A stretch of DNA of 48,141 nt from Deltaproteobacteria bacterium CG11_big_fil_rev_8_21_14_0_20_42_23 (GTDB taxonomy: Bacteria > UBA10199 > 2-02-FULL-44-16). Shown here one piece after another: positions 1 through 8,030 of this stretch. Position numbers and translations under genes: made by a program. Under the pieces are notes generated by a model. That model saw only the letters and a list, made by a program, of their open reading frames with translations. It had not been told where the DNA came from and searched no databases. How positions within the stretch are numbered: position 1 is the first letter of the stretch; each line of letters opens with the position of its first letter. The stretch is from NCBI GenBank assembly GCA_002796345.1, contig PCXC01000011.1, forward strand, positions 1 to 48,141, read 5' to 3'.

Positions 1-96
1 GTATCTTCAGTCGCTTTGAAAAGCTCGACATCATGTTCATTGGCTTTATTCTTTTCGTGCTTATCGTGGAGGGTCTTAAATAGTGTTAACACGCCC
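1..96 (+). mobile_element. Right end of an IS5-like insertion sequence (partial)
   Basis: The first 83 bases encode the C-terminus of a transposase, and the next bases (GTGTTAACACGCCC, about 83-96) look like the terminal inverted repeat of the element. Read inward, the end is GGGCGTGTTAACACTA. A TAA triplet at 97-99 could be one copy of the target duplication. The rest of the element lies left of the window. Position and style are typical of IS5-family elements, but the exact group cannot be named from one end. Confidence 0.6.
3..83 (+). CDS. Transposase C-terminal fragment (IS5-like, DDE)
   Basis: An open frame enters from the left edge and ends at a TAG at 81-83, giving 26 residues that begin IFSRFEKLDIMF and end VEGLK. 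The pattern R-[FY]-[ED]-K-L-D followed by a hydrophobic stretch is what IS5-type DDE transposases show in their last 30 residues. Only the tail is visible, so catalytic residues and integrity cannot be judged. It runs against the interrupted gene at 86-346. Confidence 0.6.
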   Translation: MFSRFEKLDIMFIGFILFVLIVEGLK

Positions 97-346
97 TAAG
101 TGTAACCGTAGTATTGTTAATGGTAACGTCATCGCTAGAAGTTGGAACAGCATCTCCACTCCAGTTTGTCGCAGATTCCCACAAACCATTTCCCGCACCT
201 CCATCCCAACTAATGCTATCAGCCAAAGCAGAAGACGAAAGACAAAATACCACAATAAAACCAAATGAGAGTGTAAGCAATTTTCTCTTTAGCATCTGAA
301 AAGACGAAGGGTGTCTCTGTAAAAAATTTGAGTGGCATTTTCTCAT
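86..346 (-). pseudogene. Secreted autotransporter-like protein, cut off by an IS
   Basis: The 86-residue product has a signal peptide (hydrophobic core about residues 24-38, likely cleavage after SSALA) followed by DSISWDGGAGNGLWESATNW and a GDAVPTSSDDVTI segment. That W-GG-G-W-NW-P-D-V-I pattern is typical of the N-terminus of autotransporter-associated beta-strand or PEP-CTERM-type surface proteins, which normally run for hundreds of residues. Here the frame ends only because it runs into the IS end: the last codons (R, A, C, stop) are IS bases. The 3' part presumably lies beyond the IS, left of the window. The start at 346 has GGAAAG upstream; an internal Met at 295 is an alternative. Confidence 0.6.
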
Positions 347-608
347 GAACTTTCCATCCCCCTACTTTTCTCAAAAGTTCTGAAATGACTCAGGAAAGTA
401 TACTTCATCCAAGCTCCAAAATGAACATGTCTTTTCTTATTTTGATCTTTTTGTTTCACATTTGAGGAATTAATGATTACAAATTTATCATTTTGATAAC
501 TTAATGGTAAAACCGTATAAAAATCAGGGGGCTAGGCTTAGGGGAAAGAATGCACTCCCGCTAGAAAAGGTGGGGACTAAAGTCAGCATTGAAAAAAAAG
601 AAGAGCGC
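347..608. other. Non-coding gap between truncated gene and pgi
   Basis: The 262 bases hold no convincing gene. A promoter-like pair for the truncated gene is annotated separately within it. The short plus-strand frame starting at 504 has no family resemblance and runs into antisense pgi sequence. I see no clear terminator hairpin with a T-run after pgi. Confidence 0.5.
397..425 (-). promoter_or_regulatory. Possible promoter of the truncated secreted gene
   Basis: On the minus strand a TATACT hexamer (397-402; five of six matches to the -10 consensus) lies 17 bases after TTCATT (420-425). This would give a leader of about 45 bases before the start at 346. The -35 match is weak, so this rests mainly on the -10 box. 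Confidence 0.3.
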
Positions 609-1880
609 TTATTTGCTCTGGAGATACTCCTCCGTGAGTTTTTTTGCGAGTTCTACTCCAGGCTGGTTGAAGGGATTGATGTCATGAAGAGCACCCGAAA
701 GTGCCGTGGCCATTTCATACACCATAAACAGTCCGCCAAGGCTTTTGGCATCTAGCCTTGCCAGCTTCACACATATATTAGGGCGGTCAACTTTTCGCAA
801 AGCCTCTGCTACCGCCATTTGCTGGGCATGAAGAATTTCTGAAAGCTTTTTTCCTTCAAGAGGAAGTGAAAATGGTGAGATGTTTTTTATTTGTGTTTCT
901 TCCACTGCAAACTGTTCAAGCTTGAAAAACGTAAACACTTTGTCGTTTGGCCCCTCCATAAACAATTGCAATTGCGAATGCTGGTCGGTAGCACCTAAGG
1001 CTTTGAGTGGAGTTTGCCCTTTCCCTTCTTTGCCCAAACTTTCTGCCCACAGTTGAATATACCAATCTGCAAACAACGAAAGCTTATCGGTATACGGAAA
1101 TAAAACTGAAATGTGTTTTTGTTTTTTGGTATTCAGCAAAAAATGAATGCGCGCTACGTTACACGCATCGTACGCATACTCTTGCTGCGCATAATCTGCT
1201 CCGTCAAGCAACGCATCAATGTCAACACCCGCAACTGCAGCGGGGAGAAGCCCCACCGGCGAGAGCACGGAAAATCTTCCCCCCAATTGGCTGGGCACAA
1301 CAAACGAACGAAGCTGATGTTCATCTGCAAATGCACGCAATTTTCCTTGCCTTGCATCGGTGCAGAGCAGCACATGTTCTTTCCATTCTGCTGGAAGTTT
1401 CGTTTGCAACTGTTGCATTACCAAAAGTAATTGCGAAATGGTTTCAGTAGTTCCACCTGATTTTGAAACCACATAAAAACACGTTTTCTTGAGATCGAGT
1501 TTATGCAGCAAAGGATAAAAAGTAGATGGATCAATGTTATCGCACACCACAACACGAGTTGATACAGATGAAAACAAAGCATCGTTATCAGTTAATGCTG
1601 AAAGCAAACATTTTGTACCAAGCGCTGATCCGCCAATACCAAGAACTACAAGCGTGCTGAATTTTTCTCGTACTTTTGTTGCAATACGTTTTATTTCGGC
1701 CAGTTCATCACGTTCATGAGGCGCGCGAAGAAAAGAAGCCTCTCCACTTTTTTCCCAGACTTGTAATTGTTGTTGCGCTTTGGAAAGTTCCACTTCACTT
1801 ACTTGCCATTCAGCTTGGCTGATCCCATGCGCTTCGCCCACGTGTTCTGCAAAAATATTCTTGATGTCGAATTGAATCAT
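609..1880 (-). CDS. pgi: Glucose-6-phosphate isomerase
   Basis: Cytoplasmic enzyme interconverting glucose-6-phosphate and fructose-6-phosphate. The 423-residue chain matches the short bacterial form (about 420-450 residues), not the 550-residue E. coli type. Visible signatures are the phosphosugar-binding GIGGSALG (about 81-88), SKSGGTTET (139-147), the active-site stretch around ATDQHSQLQL (297-306) with the conserved His, and the C-terminal QPGVELAKK (about 407-415) carrying the catalytic Lys. It follows the scpAB/pseudouridine synthase cluster on the same strand but is separated from it by a palindromic repeat, so it is probably its own unit. Together with glpX elsewhere in the window it supports a complete hexose-phosphate segment. 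Confidence 0.96.
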   Translation of the reverse strand: MIQFDIKNIFAEHVGEAHGISQAEWQVSEVELSKAQQQLQVWEKSGEASFLRAPHERDELAEIKRIATKVREKFSTLVVLGIGGSALGTKCLLSALTDNDALFSSVSTRVVVCDNIDPSTFYPLLHKLDLKKTCFYVVSKSGGTTETISQLLLVMQQLQTKLPAEWKEHVLLCTDARQGKLRAFADEHQLRSFVVPSQLGGRFSVLSPVGLLPAAVAGVDIDALLDGADYAQQEYAYDACNVARIHFLLNTKKQKHISVLFPYTDKLSLFADWYIQLWAESLGKEGKGQTPLKALGATDQHSQLQLFMEGPNDKVFTFFKLEQFAVEETQIKNISPFSLPLEGKKLSEILHAQQMAVAEALRKVDRPNICVKLARLDAKSLGGLFMVYEMATALSGALHDINPFNQPGVELAKKLTEEYLQSK

Positions 1881-1934
1881 GTTTCACCTTTAGGATGTTT
1901 TGTGTTCGGTTTTTTTCATTTCGTTGTCCATGAT

Positions 1935-2003
1935 TGTCATCCTGAGTGAAACGAAGGATCTCCTTAAAATGACATAGATTCTTCGCATACGCTCAGAATG
2001 ACA
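1935..2003. repeat. Palindromic dispersed repeat, TGTCAT...ATGACA type
   Basis: The segment starts TGTCATCCTGAGTGAAACGA and ends CGCTCAGAATGACA. Its two ends are inverted copies (TGTCATCCTGAG against CTCAGAATGACA, and ACGAAGGATCT against AGATTCTTCGC), so it can fold into a long imperfect hairpin. Closely similar sequences occur as dispersed MITE- or REP-like repeats in many unrelated bacteria. It lies between the end of the pseudouridine synthase gene and the start of pgi, where it may serve as a transcription terminator. Confidence 0.65.
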
Positions 2004-2025
2004 GCACGTTAGGAGAGGAGGAAAA

Positions 2026-2754
2026 TCACAACATATTTTTAAGTGACGCGATTTCTTTAGCATTCAAAAAACGCCAAGCGCCTTTTTTGAGGCGTCCAAT
2101 TTTGAGTGAGCCCACTGCAATGCGGCGAAGACGAATCACCGGATGGCCAACGGCATCGCACATGCAGCGAAGCTGACGGTTTTTTCCTTCTCGAATAGAA
2201 ACTTCAATCCAAGAATGTTCTTCCCCTTCTCGTACTGACGAAACTTTTGCCGGTAGAGTTTTTCCATCTTCAAGCTCAACACCTTGGCGCAACTCATCTA
2301 ATGTATGTCTGCTAGGCTTTCCCGAGACTTTGATTTGATAGGTTTTCCAGAACTCATGCTTTGGATGCGTGAGGTGTTGGATAAAATCACCATCATCCGA
2401 AAGCAACAACAAGCCTTCAGTTTCGAAATCTAACCTGCCCACAGAATTGAGCGAGTTTTTAAATTTAGAAAGATGATCCCAAATAGTATTTCTTCCTTTT
2501 GGATCTGATTTTGTCACCAGACAAAGTGGTGGTTTGTAAAAAGCAACGTAGGTAAACCGCTTAGGCAACGTTAAATTTCTGCCGTCGAGTTTTACGTGAT
2601 CTTTGCTGGGATCAACTTGAGTTGCCAATTTGGTAATGACGGCACCGTTTAAAATAACGCGGCCTTTTTCAATGGCTTCATCAGCTGCTCTGCGCGACAA
2701 CTCAGTGGTAAGAGCTATCAGACGGTTCAGTCTCATCGTTTGCGGCAGATTCAT
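2026..2754 (-). CDS. rluB: Ribosomal large-subunit pseudouridine synthase, RsuA/RluB family
   Basis: Isomerises uridine to pseudouridine in rRNA. An N-terminal S4 RNA-binding domain begins at RLNRLIAL with RRAADEAIEKGRVILNG, followed by the catalytic domain with the family motif GRLDFETEGLLLLSDDGD, whose Asp is the nucleophile, and the conserved REGKNRQLRCM segment. The gene overlaps the 3' end of scpB. The frame is open to 2883, but the stretch upstream of 2754 lies inside scpB and its basic composition may simply be the shifted reading of scpB's acidic codons. Starts at 2763, 2754 and 2736 all precede the S4 domain and none has a strong ribosome site, so the start is uncertain. The scpA-scpB-rluB order is common in bacteria; RluB is chosen over RsuA or RluE on that context. 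Confidence 0.85.
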   Translation of the reverse strand: MNLPQTMRLNRLIALTTELSRRAADEAIEKGRVILNGAVITKLATQVDPSKDHVKLDGRNLTLPKRFTYVAFYKPPLCLVTKSDPKGRNTIWDHLSKFKNSLNSVGRLDFETEGLLLLSDDGDFIQHLTHPKHEFWKTYQIKVSGKPSRHTLDELRQGVELEDGKTLPAKVSSVREGEEHSWIEVSIREGKNRQLRCMCDAVGHPVIRLRRIAVGSLKIGRLKKGAWRFLNAKEIASLKNML

Positions 2755-3667
2755 CTTCGGCATGGGAATGTGTTGATTCCGCTTCTGATGCGACGGAGTA
2801 CTCTTCTTCTTGGGCTGATAAACTCTGTTCTTCATGACTTTGTTTTCCACTTTTTTCTTCCCCCTCGTCATCGAGTTTAACATCCTTGAATTGTTCCTTT
2901 ACTACGGGATGTGTAAAAATGTCTTTTTCGAGTAAGCGCACAGATTTTAACGTATAATCAAGATCTGCAATGGCTTCTTCATCTTCTTCTTCACTTATTT
3001 CTAATTGCGAAATCACTTCGGTTTCTTCTTCACCTTGCTCAATCACTTCGGTTTGCTCTTCATCATCGTCACCATCACCTGATAGCAGCTCCATTTGCCG
3101 TCCGGTGCCTTCTTCGGTGAGCACTTGTTTCTTCTGCATTATTTCTTGAATTTCAGAAAGACTTGGCAAGGCTTTTAAATCGGAAAGATCAAATAATTCC
3201 AAAAATGTTTTAGTGGTTCCATACAACAACGGCTGACCCGCTTCGTCGCGCTTACCCACAATTTTCACCAAGTCTTTTTCAAGTAAAGTTTTGATGACAC
3301 CGCCAGAATCAACTCCGCGCACATCTTCAATTTCTGAACGAATACAAGGCTGCTGATAAGCAATGATAGCAAGGGTTTCCAAGGCAGCTGGTGAAAGCCT
3401 TGTTGGCTTTGGAAGATTTAAACGCTTCAAGGCATCGGCACATTTTTCTTTTGAACGAAACTGGTATCCACCTGCAATTTTTTTGAACTGAATCCCTCGC
3501 GCTGGATTTTCATTGTAACTTTGCTCAAGCTCATCCAACACTTCTTTCACTTCATCTCTTGAAACACCTTGATCTTCCAAAAGATCGGCAAGGCGTCTGT
3601 CGCTTAAAGGTTCTTCGGAAACAAAAATATAGGCCTCAATCAGAGAACAGAGTTCTTGCTTTTCCAT
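2702..3667 (-). CDS. scpB: Segregation and condensation protein B
   Basis: Winged-helix kleisin-associated subunit of the SMC-ScpAB condensin, which compacts and segregates chromosomes. Residues 1 to about 180 carry the family fold, including RLSPAALETLAIIAYQQP (about 90-107) and DLVKIVGKRDEAGQPLLYGT. Bacterial ScpB is usually 170-200 residues. This one continues to 321 with a low-complexity acidic tail, rich in Glu and Asp, with a short internal repeat (EQTEVIEQ / EETEVISQ). The tail should be disordered and its role is unknown. The start codon abuts the stop of scpA with no gap, indicating translational coupling. Confidence 0.93.
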   Translation of the reverse strand: MEKQELCSLIEAYIFVSEEPLSDRRLADLLEDQGVSRDEVKEVLDELEQSYNENPARGIQFKKIAGGYQFRSKEKCADALKRLNLPKPTRLSPAALETLAIIAYQQPCIRSEIEDVRGVDSGGVIKTLLEKDLVKIVGKRDEAGQPLLYGTTKTFLELFDLSDLKALPSLSEIQEIMQKKQVLTEEGTGRQMELLSGDGDDDEEQTEVIEQGEEETEVISQLEISEEEDEEAIADLDYTLKSVRLLEKDIFTHPVVKEQFKDVKLDDEGEEKSGKQSHEEQSLSAQEEEYSVASEAESTHSHAEDESAANDETEPSDSSYH

Positions 3668-4468
3668 TTAGCTTTCCTCACTTTTTACGGAACCATATTC
3701 ATCAACTTGAATTTTCATTCGCTCTTCTTCAGAAATTTTTTCAACTGAACCACGAAGGTAAATAGTGCCGCCGCGTTCAATTTGGTAGAGCTTAATCATT
3801 TTAAGACGGCACATTTCCAACAACGATAAAAAAGTAATGATGACATCGTACACATCAAACACATCGGTTAAAATTTCTTCCATAGTGGTGGTGGCATCTT
3901 TTTGAATGCGATCCATCAGCTGATAAATGCGAGCATTGACGCTAATGCGATCGAGTCCAACGCCGTGAAATTTTTTCTCGGGGACACGCGCAATAAGTTT
4001 TCCAAACGCCTCAAGCAATTCGTAAATATCAACTTCGAGTGGACCATCATGCGTGGGCTTCACTCTTTCAGGACTTTGCGGAAGAAAAACATCGCGACCA
4101 AGCTGGGCGCGGCCTTCCAGCTGATTGCCAGCTTCTTTATATTTTTGATACTCCAGCAAACGTTCCACAAGACTTGCGCGTGGATCATTGCCTTCATCTT
4201 CAAGCACACCCTGCTCTTCAATGGGAAGCAACAAGCGCGATTTGATGTGCGCCAGTTCAGAAGCCATCAGCAAAAACTCACCCGCAAAATCAATATCGAT
4301 GTCTTTAATCTCTTCGATGTACTTCATATACTCTTCAAGTACGAAGGTGATGGGAATGTTGTAGACATCGATGTCATTTTTTTTGATGAGGTGAAGCAAG
4401 ATATCCAGCGGACCTTCGAAAGCATCTAAATTGACGCGGTAATCTTGAGCAAATTGAGTAGCTTCCAT
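3668..4468 (-). CDS. scpA: Segregation and condensation protein A (kleisin)
   Basis: Kleisin subunit that bridges SMC heads and binds ScpB. The 266-residue length is normal. The N-terminal signature (LDAFEGPLDILLHLIKKNDI) and IDIDFAGEFLLMASELAHIKSRLLLP are characteristic of ScpA, and the C-terminal winged-helix region has FLSLLEMCRLKMIKLYQ. The start is supported by AGAGGAAAC five bases upstream. The gene sits 15 bases after trpS and abuts scpB, so trpS-scpA-scpB-rluB form one unit. Confidence 0.96.
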   Translation of the reverse strand: MEATQFAQDYRVNLDAFEGPLDILLHLIKKNDIDVYNIPITFVLEEYMKYIEEIKDIDIDFAGEFLLMASELAHIKSRLLLPIEEQGVLEDEGNDPRASLVERLLEYQKYKEAGNQLEGRAQLGRDVFLPQSPERVKPTHDGPLEVDIYELLEAFGKLIARVPEKKFHGVGLDRISVNARIYQLMDRIQKDATTTMEEILTDVFDVYDVIITFLSLLEMCRLKMIKLYQIERGGTIYLRGSVEKISEEERMKIQVDEYGSVKSEES

Positions 4469-4483
4469 AGTTTCCTCTTAACA

Positions 4484-5482
4484 CTAGGTGTAGTGAAGTC
4501 CCACCTTTTCTTTCACTTTTTCTAATGTGGCTTCTGCGCTTTCACTTGCCTGCTTTGAGCCAGCGCTAAGCATTTGAAGCAACTCTGCTTCTTTTCCGTC
4601 CCACTTTTTACGCTCTTCCCGTATGGGATTCCAGAACTTCAGCGCATTGGCAATACATTTCTTTTTGCAGTCCACACAGCCAATTTTGGCACTTCTGCAA
4701 TCGGCATCTACTTCGGCGCGTTCTTCATCTGGTGTAAAAAGACGATGATAATCATAGAGCCGGCACTTGTCCGGATCTCCAGGATCTGCGCGTCTTTGCC
4801 GTGCAGGGTCTGTGATGGTGGCCATCACTTTTTTACTCATCTCTGTTTCGTCATCAGCAATGTAGATGGCATTGCCAAAACTTTTCGACATCTTTCTGCC
4901 GTCGATGCCAGGCACTCGAGGAGTTTTGGTAAGCAACGCTTCAGGTTCCACAAAAATATTTTCAGCCTTCAAGACAAAGTGAAAACGCCTGATAATTTCT
5001 CGCGACAACTCAATATGCGCTAGCTGATCTTCACCCACCGGAACACAAGCCGCACCATAAAGCGCCACATCAGCCGTTTGCAAAACAGGATAGCCCAAGA
5101 AACCGTAGGTATCCAAATCTTTGCCTTCCATTTGCAGCTTCATGTCTTTGTAGGATGGAACACGTTGCAACCACGAAAGCGGCGTAATCATAGAGAGGAT
5201 AAGGTGAAGCTCGGCATGTGCTGTTACAAACGATTGCAAAAAGAGAGTAGATTTTTTGGGATCAATGCCCACAGCCAGCCAGTCTTTCAGCACTTCTTTC
5301 ACATTGCTTTGAATGTCACTCACATCTTCATAAGCTGTAGTAAGGGCATGCCAGTCGGCGATAAAAAAGAAGCAGTCAAATTTTTCTTGAAGCTCAACCC
5401 AATTCTTAAGTGCACCAAAATAATTTCCCCAATGCAATTTTCCGGTTGGCCGCATGCCACTGACAAGTCGTTTTTTCTTCAT
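4484..5482 (-). CDS. trpS: Tryptophanyl-tRNA synthetase, probable [4Fe-4S] type
   Basis: Class I aminoacyl-tRNA synthetase charging tRNA-Trp. The HIGH-like motif is TGKLHWGN (13-20) and the KMSKS loop is GRKMSKS (about 195-201). The length of 332 residues is normal. Cysteines at 240, 262, 269 and 272 (C-x21-C-x6-C-x2-C) match the arrangement reported for the iron-sulfur TrpRS of Thermotoga (C-x22-C-x6-C-x2-C), placed in the anticodon-binding region, so a cluster is likely here. The gene is upstream of scpA and downstream of the M50 protease gene, all co-directional. Confidence 0.95.
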   Translation of the reverse strand: MKKKRLVSGMRPTGKLHWGNYFGALKNWVELQEKFDCFFFIADWHALTTAYEDVSDIQSNVKEVLKDWLAVGIDPKKSTLFLQSFVTAHAELHLILSMITPLSWLQRVPSYKDMKLQMEGKDLDTYGFLGYPVLQTADVALYGAACVPVGEDQLAHIELSREIIRRFHFVLKAENIFVEPEALLTKTPRVPGIDGRKMSKSFGNAIYIADDETEMSKKVMATITDPARQRRADPGDPDKCRLYDYHRLFTPDEERAEVDADCRSAKIGCVDCKKKCIANALKFWNPIREERKKWDGKEAELLQMLSAGSKQASESAEATLEKVKEKVGLHYT

Positions 5483-5500
5483 TCTCTTCCCATCTCTTTT

Positions 5501-6166
5501 TTAAGGTAACATCCACTTCGCCACCACGAAAACTGGAATCAGCACATAGCGCAATAAACCTGCAATAAAAAGGACTAACAAAATAACCATTCCATATCGT
5601 GAAAACTGATCAAAGCCGTGCACCATGCGTTCTGGAAGCAGGCCTCTTAGCACAGCACTGCCATCTAAGGGAAAGAAAGGCAGCATGTTGAAGGCAGCAA
5701 ACAAGAGATTGATGATCACTCCCATTTCTAAGATAGATTTAATGCCAATGAGAACCGAAAAAGAAGTTGTGCCAGATTCAGGAAACGTTGAAAAAACTTG
5801 CGGAATCAAGGCCAAAAGCGCCCAAGACAAAGCTGCGCAAACACTTGCCACAACGATGTTTGAAAGCGGTCCAACCGCTGCAATCCACAAGTGATCTTTA
5901 CGCGGATTTTTGAGTCTATTTCCATTTACCGGAACAGGCTTTCCCCATCCGATAATCGGAAAACCGGTCAAAATCCCAAAAATGGGCAAGAAGGCAGTTC
6001 CAATCACATCCATGTGCGGCAGCGGATTCAACGTAACGCGGCCCAAGTCTTTTGCCGTACTATCGCCAAAACGATTGGACATCCATGCATGTGCCGTTTC
6101 ATGAACAGAAAGCGAAAACAAAAAAAGCGGATAAAAGAGGAACAATTGTATGATTCTATCGTGCAT
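5501..6166 (-). CDS. Site-2 protease family (M50) integral membrane metalloprotease
   Basis: Predicted intramembrane zinc protease of 221 residues with about five membrane segments. The zinc motif HExxH is VHETAHAW (about 21-28) in the first membrane segment, and the third zinc ligand is in NMLPFFPLDGSAVL (about 160-173). This is the compact group without PDZ or CBS domains, which commonly sits next to trpS and scpAB in bacteria. The substrate is unknown. The spacing to trpS is 18 bases, so the two are probably co-transcribed. Confidence 0.9.
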   Translation of the reverse strand: MHDRIIQLFLFYPLFLFSLSVHETAHAWMSNRFGDSTAKDLGRVTLNPLPHMDVIGTAFLPIFGILTGFPIIGWGKPVPVNGNRLKNPRKDHLWIAAVGPLSNIVVASVCAALSWALLALIPQVFSTFPESGTTSFSVLIGIKSILEMGVIINLLFAAFNMLPFFPLDGSAVLRGLLPERMVHGFDQFSRYGMVILLVLFIAGLLRYVLIPVFVVAKWMLP

Positions 6167-6233
6167 AGGCTGCAGGGTTTACGGTTAAGCACTTGATTTG
6201 TCAATGCTTCTCGTCTGCGGGAGAAAGGCCTTC

Positions 6234-7160
6234 TCACCCGCGTGGATGGAATTTTTTGTGGAGGGCTTTTATGTGTTTCTTGGAGACGTGAGTGTAGATT
6301 TGCGTGCTAGCGATATCGGCGTGGCCCAAGAGCAATTGGAGCGAGCGCAAGTCGGCTCCGTTTTCCATCATGTGTGTTGCGAACGAGTGCCGCAAGATGT
6401 GAGGTGTAACGCGTTTTGTGATGCCCGCAAGCTTTGCATATTTTTTTACCAACATCCACAAACGTTGACGAGTTAAGGTTTTCCCGCCTCTTCCTACAAA
6501 CACCGCATTGGTGCTTTTGCCCTTCAAGAGTTGTGGCCTCTCTTTTTCCAAATAGGCCTGCAGGGCTTTGATGGACTCTGAACCCAAAGGCACAAAACGC
6601 TCTTTGTTGCCTTTTCCTGTTGGCCTCGCCCATCCCGACTGAAAATCAATTTGCTCCAGCGAAAGGTTCACCATTTCTGAAATACGCATGCCACTGGCGT
6701 AGAACACCTGAAGAAGTGCAGCATCCCGCAAACCCAGGTGGGATCTGGTGTCTGGAGCATTGAGTAATGAATCGACTAGATCTGGCGACAAAATTTCTGG
6801 AATCTTAAAAAGAAGTTTTGGCGACTCCAAAAACTGGGCGGGATCGTGTTGCAAAACAGAAGTATAGCGCAAAAACTGAAAAAAACTTTTCAGCGACGAG
6901 AGAATGCGCGCTTGCGATCTGGCTGAAATATTTTTTTTATGCAAGCTCAGCAAAAAAGCCAAAAGATGTTCGCTTCCAATTTCTTTTGGCGAAGTAAGTT
7001 TGTAGGAAGAAAGCACCGTGATAAAATCAGCAATGTCTTTTGAATAAGCAAGAATGGTATTCTGTGAAAATCTTTTCTCCAGCTTGAGGTAATCCACAAA
7101 ATCATCCAAAAGCTGATCAAAGCTCAATACAAGTTGTTCTTGCTTTTGCGTCATCATCAC
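6234..7160 (-). CDS. xerD: Tyrosine recombinase XerD-like (chromosome dimer resolution)
   Basis: Site-specific recombinase of 308 residues with the N-terminal SAM-like core-binding domain (about 15-105) and the C-terminal catalytic domain. The catalytic set is complete: Arg159 (ASGMRISEM), Lys183 (GKGNKERF), His254 and Arg257 (HILRHSFATHM), His280 (LLGHADI) and Tyr289 (TQIYTHV). Length and motifs fit XerC/XerD, not a phage integrase, and the neighbours trpS-scpAB are chromosome maintenance genes. The choice of XerD over XerC rests on overall look and context. No dif site is recognisable in the window. Confidence 0.88.
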   Translation of the reverse strand: MMMTQKQEQLVLSFDQLLDDFVDYLKLEKRFSQNTILAYSKDIADFITVLSSYKLTSPKEIGSEHLLAFLLSLHKKNISARSQARILSSLKSFFQFLRYTSVLQHDPAQFLESPKLLFKIPEILSPDLVDSLLNAPDTRSHLGLRDAALLQVFYASGMRISEMVNLSLEQIDFQSGWARPTGKGNKERFVPLGSESIKALQAYLEKERPQLLKGKSTNAVFVGRGGKTLTRQRLWMLVKKYAKLAGITKRVTPHILRHSFATHMMENGADLRSLQLLLGHADIASTQIYTHVSKKHIKALHKKFHPRG

Positions 7161-7211
7161 CCCAAGGGAATCGTGCTTGAACTTTGAACAGGCCTACTAT
7201 ATCACAACGCT

Positions 7212-7997
7212 ATGAAAACAATAAAATCATTTAGAGATGGATTGGCCTATTTTTTCAAAGGTTTTCATTATTTTGCCAAGCACAAAAAACTTTTTCTCTA
7301 CGCCATTATTCCTACGCTTATCAATCTTGCTCTCATGAGTGTGCTCATTAGCTACTTCACCGATTTTTTCAACACGGCTTATCATATTTTGATCGACCTT
7401 TTGCCTTCATTCAACGTGAACATCGAAACCGCTTGGCTTGCACATTTGCTGTCGGCACTCATTTGGTTTGCAAAACAAATCATAAAACTTTTGATTTTGC
7501 TTTTGAGCATTCTTTTCCTCTTTTTGTTTTTTTATATGGCTGGACTTATTCTTTCATCACCATTCAATGATGCTCTATCAGAAAAAGTGGAAGAAATTGA
7601 ACGCGGAAAAAATGAAACGCCCTTTTCTTGGGAACGGCTCGCCATCGACTCTCTAAGAGCCATCAAAAATGAAAACATTAAAACAGTAATCTTTTTGCTT
7701 ATTCCACTGGTTTTGCTGCTGATTGCTTTTATTCCAGTATTGGGTTCCCTTCTCTATCCCTTTATTACCGCTGCTTTCTCGTCATTTGATTTTGGGTTTA
7801 CGTATGTCGATTTGCCCATGGCGCGAAAAGGGTATCCTCTTAAACAGCGTCTCTCTTTTTCACTTCAGCACAAGTGGAGCATTATGGGTTTTGGCTCGTT
7901 TCTGCTCATTCCTTTTCTCAATTTTTTCCTCATGCCTGCTATGGTGGTGGGAGGAACACTTCTGTTTCTGGAACTTTCCGAAACAGATCAGCCTTGA
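7212..7997 (+). CDS. EI24/CysZ-like multi-pass membrane protein
   Basis: The 261-residue protein begins with FRDGLAYFFKGFHYFAKH and has four to six hydrophobic segments (about 27-50, 78-115, 155-180, 225-250), which matches the EI24 domain family. The E. coli member CysZ is a sulfate transporter, but no cysteine-synthesis genes are nearby, so the substrate is not assigned. It is the first gene of a short plus-strand pair with trmB, divergent from xerD. Confidence 0.8.
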   Translation: MKTIKSFRDGLAYFFKGFHYFAKHKKLFLYAIIPTLINLALMSVLISYFTDFFNTAYHILIDLLPSFNVNIETAWLAHLLSALIWFAKQIIKLLILLLSILFLFLFFYMAGLILSSPFNDALSEKVEEIERGKNETPFSWERLAIDSLRAIKNENIKTVIFLLIPLVLLLIAFIPVLGSLLYPFITAAFSSFDFGFTYVDLPMARKGYPLKQRLSFSLQHKWSIMGFGSFLLIPFLNFFLMPAMVVGGTLLFLELSETDQP

Positions 7998-8030
7998 CAA
8001 AAACAGCAAAGCTTGGTTTTCGCTGCCAAG

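Noticed and set aside
504-755. Plus-strand frame of 83 codons at the pgi 3' end
   Set aside because: Mostly antisense to pgi, no ribosome site and no family resemblance.
1007-1450. Long plus-strand frame of 147 codons
   Set aside because: Entirely antisense to pgi, which is a well-supported gene; composition looks like shadow sequence.
2755-2883. N-terminal basic extension of the pseudouridine synthase
   Set aside because: The stretch overlaps the acid-rich end of scpB in a shifted frame, which by itself turns Glu-Glu codons into Lys codons, so the extension is probably not translated.
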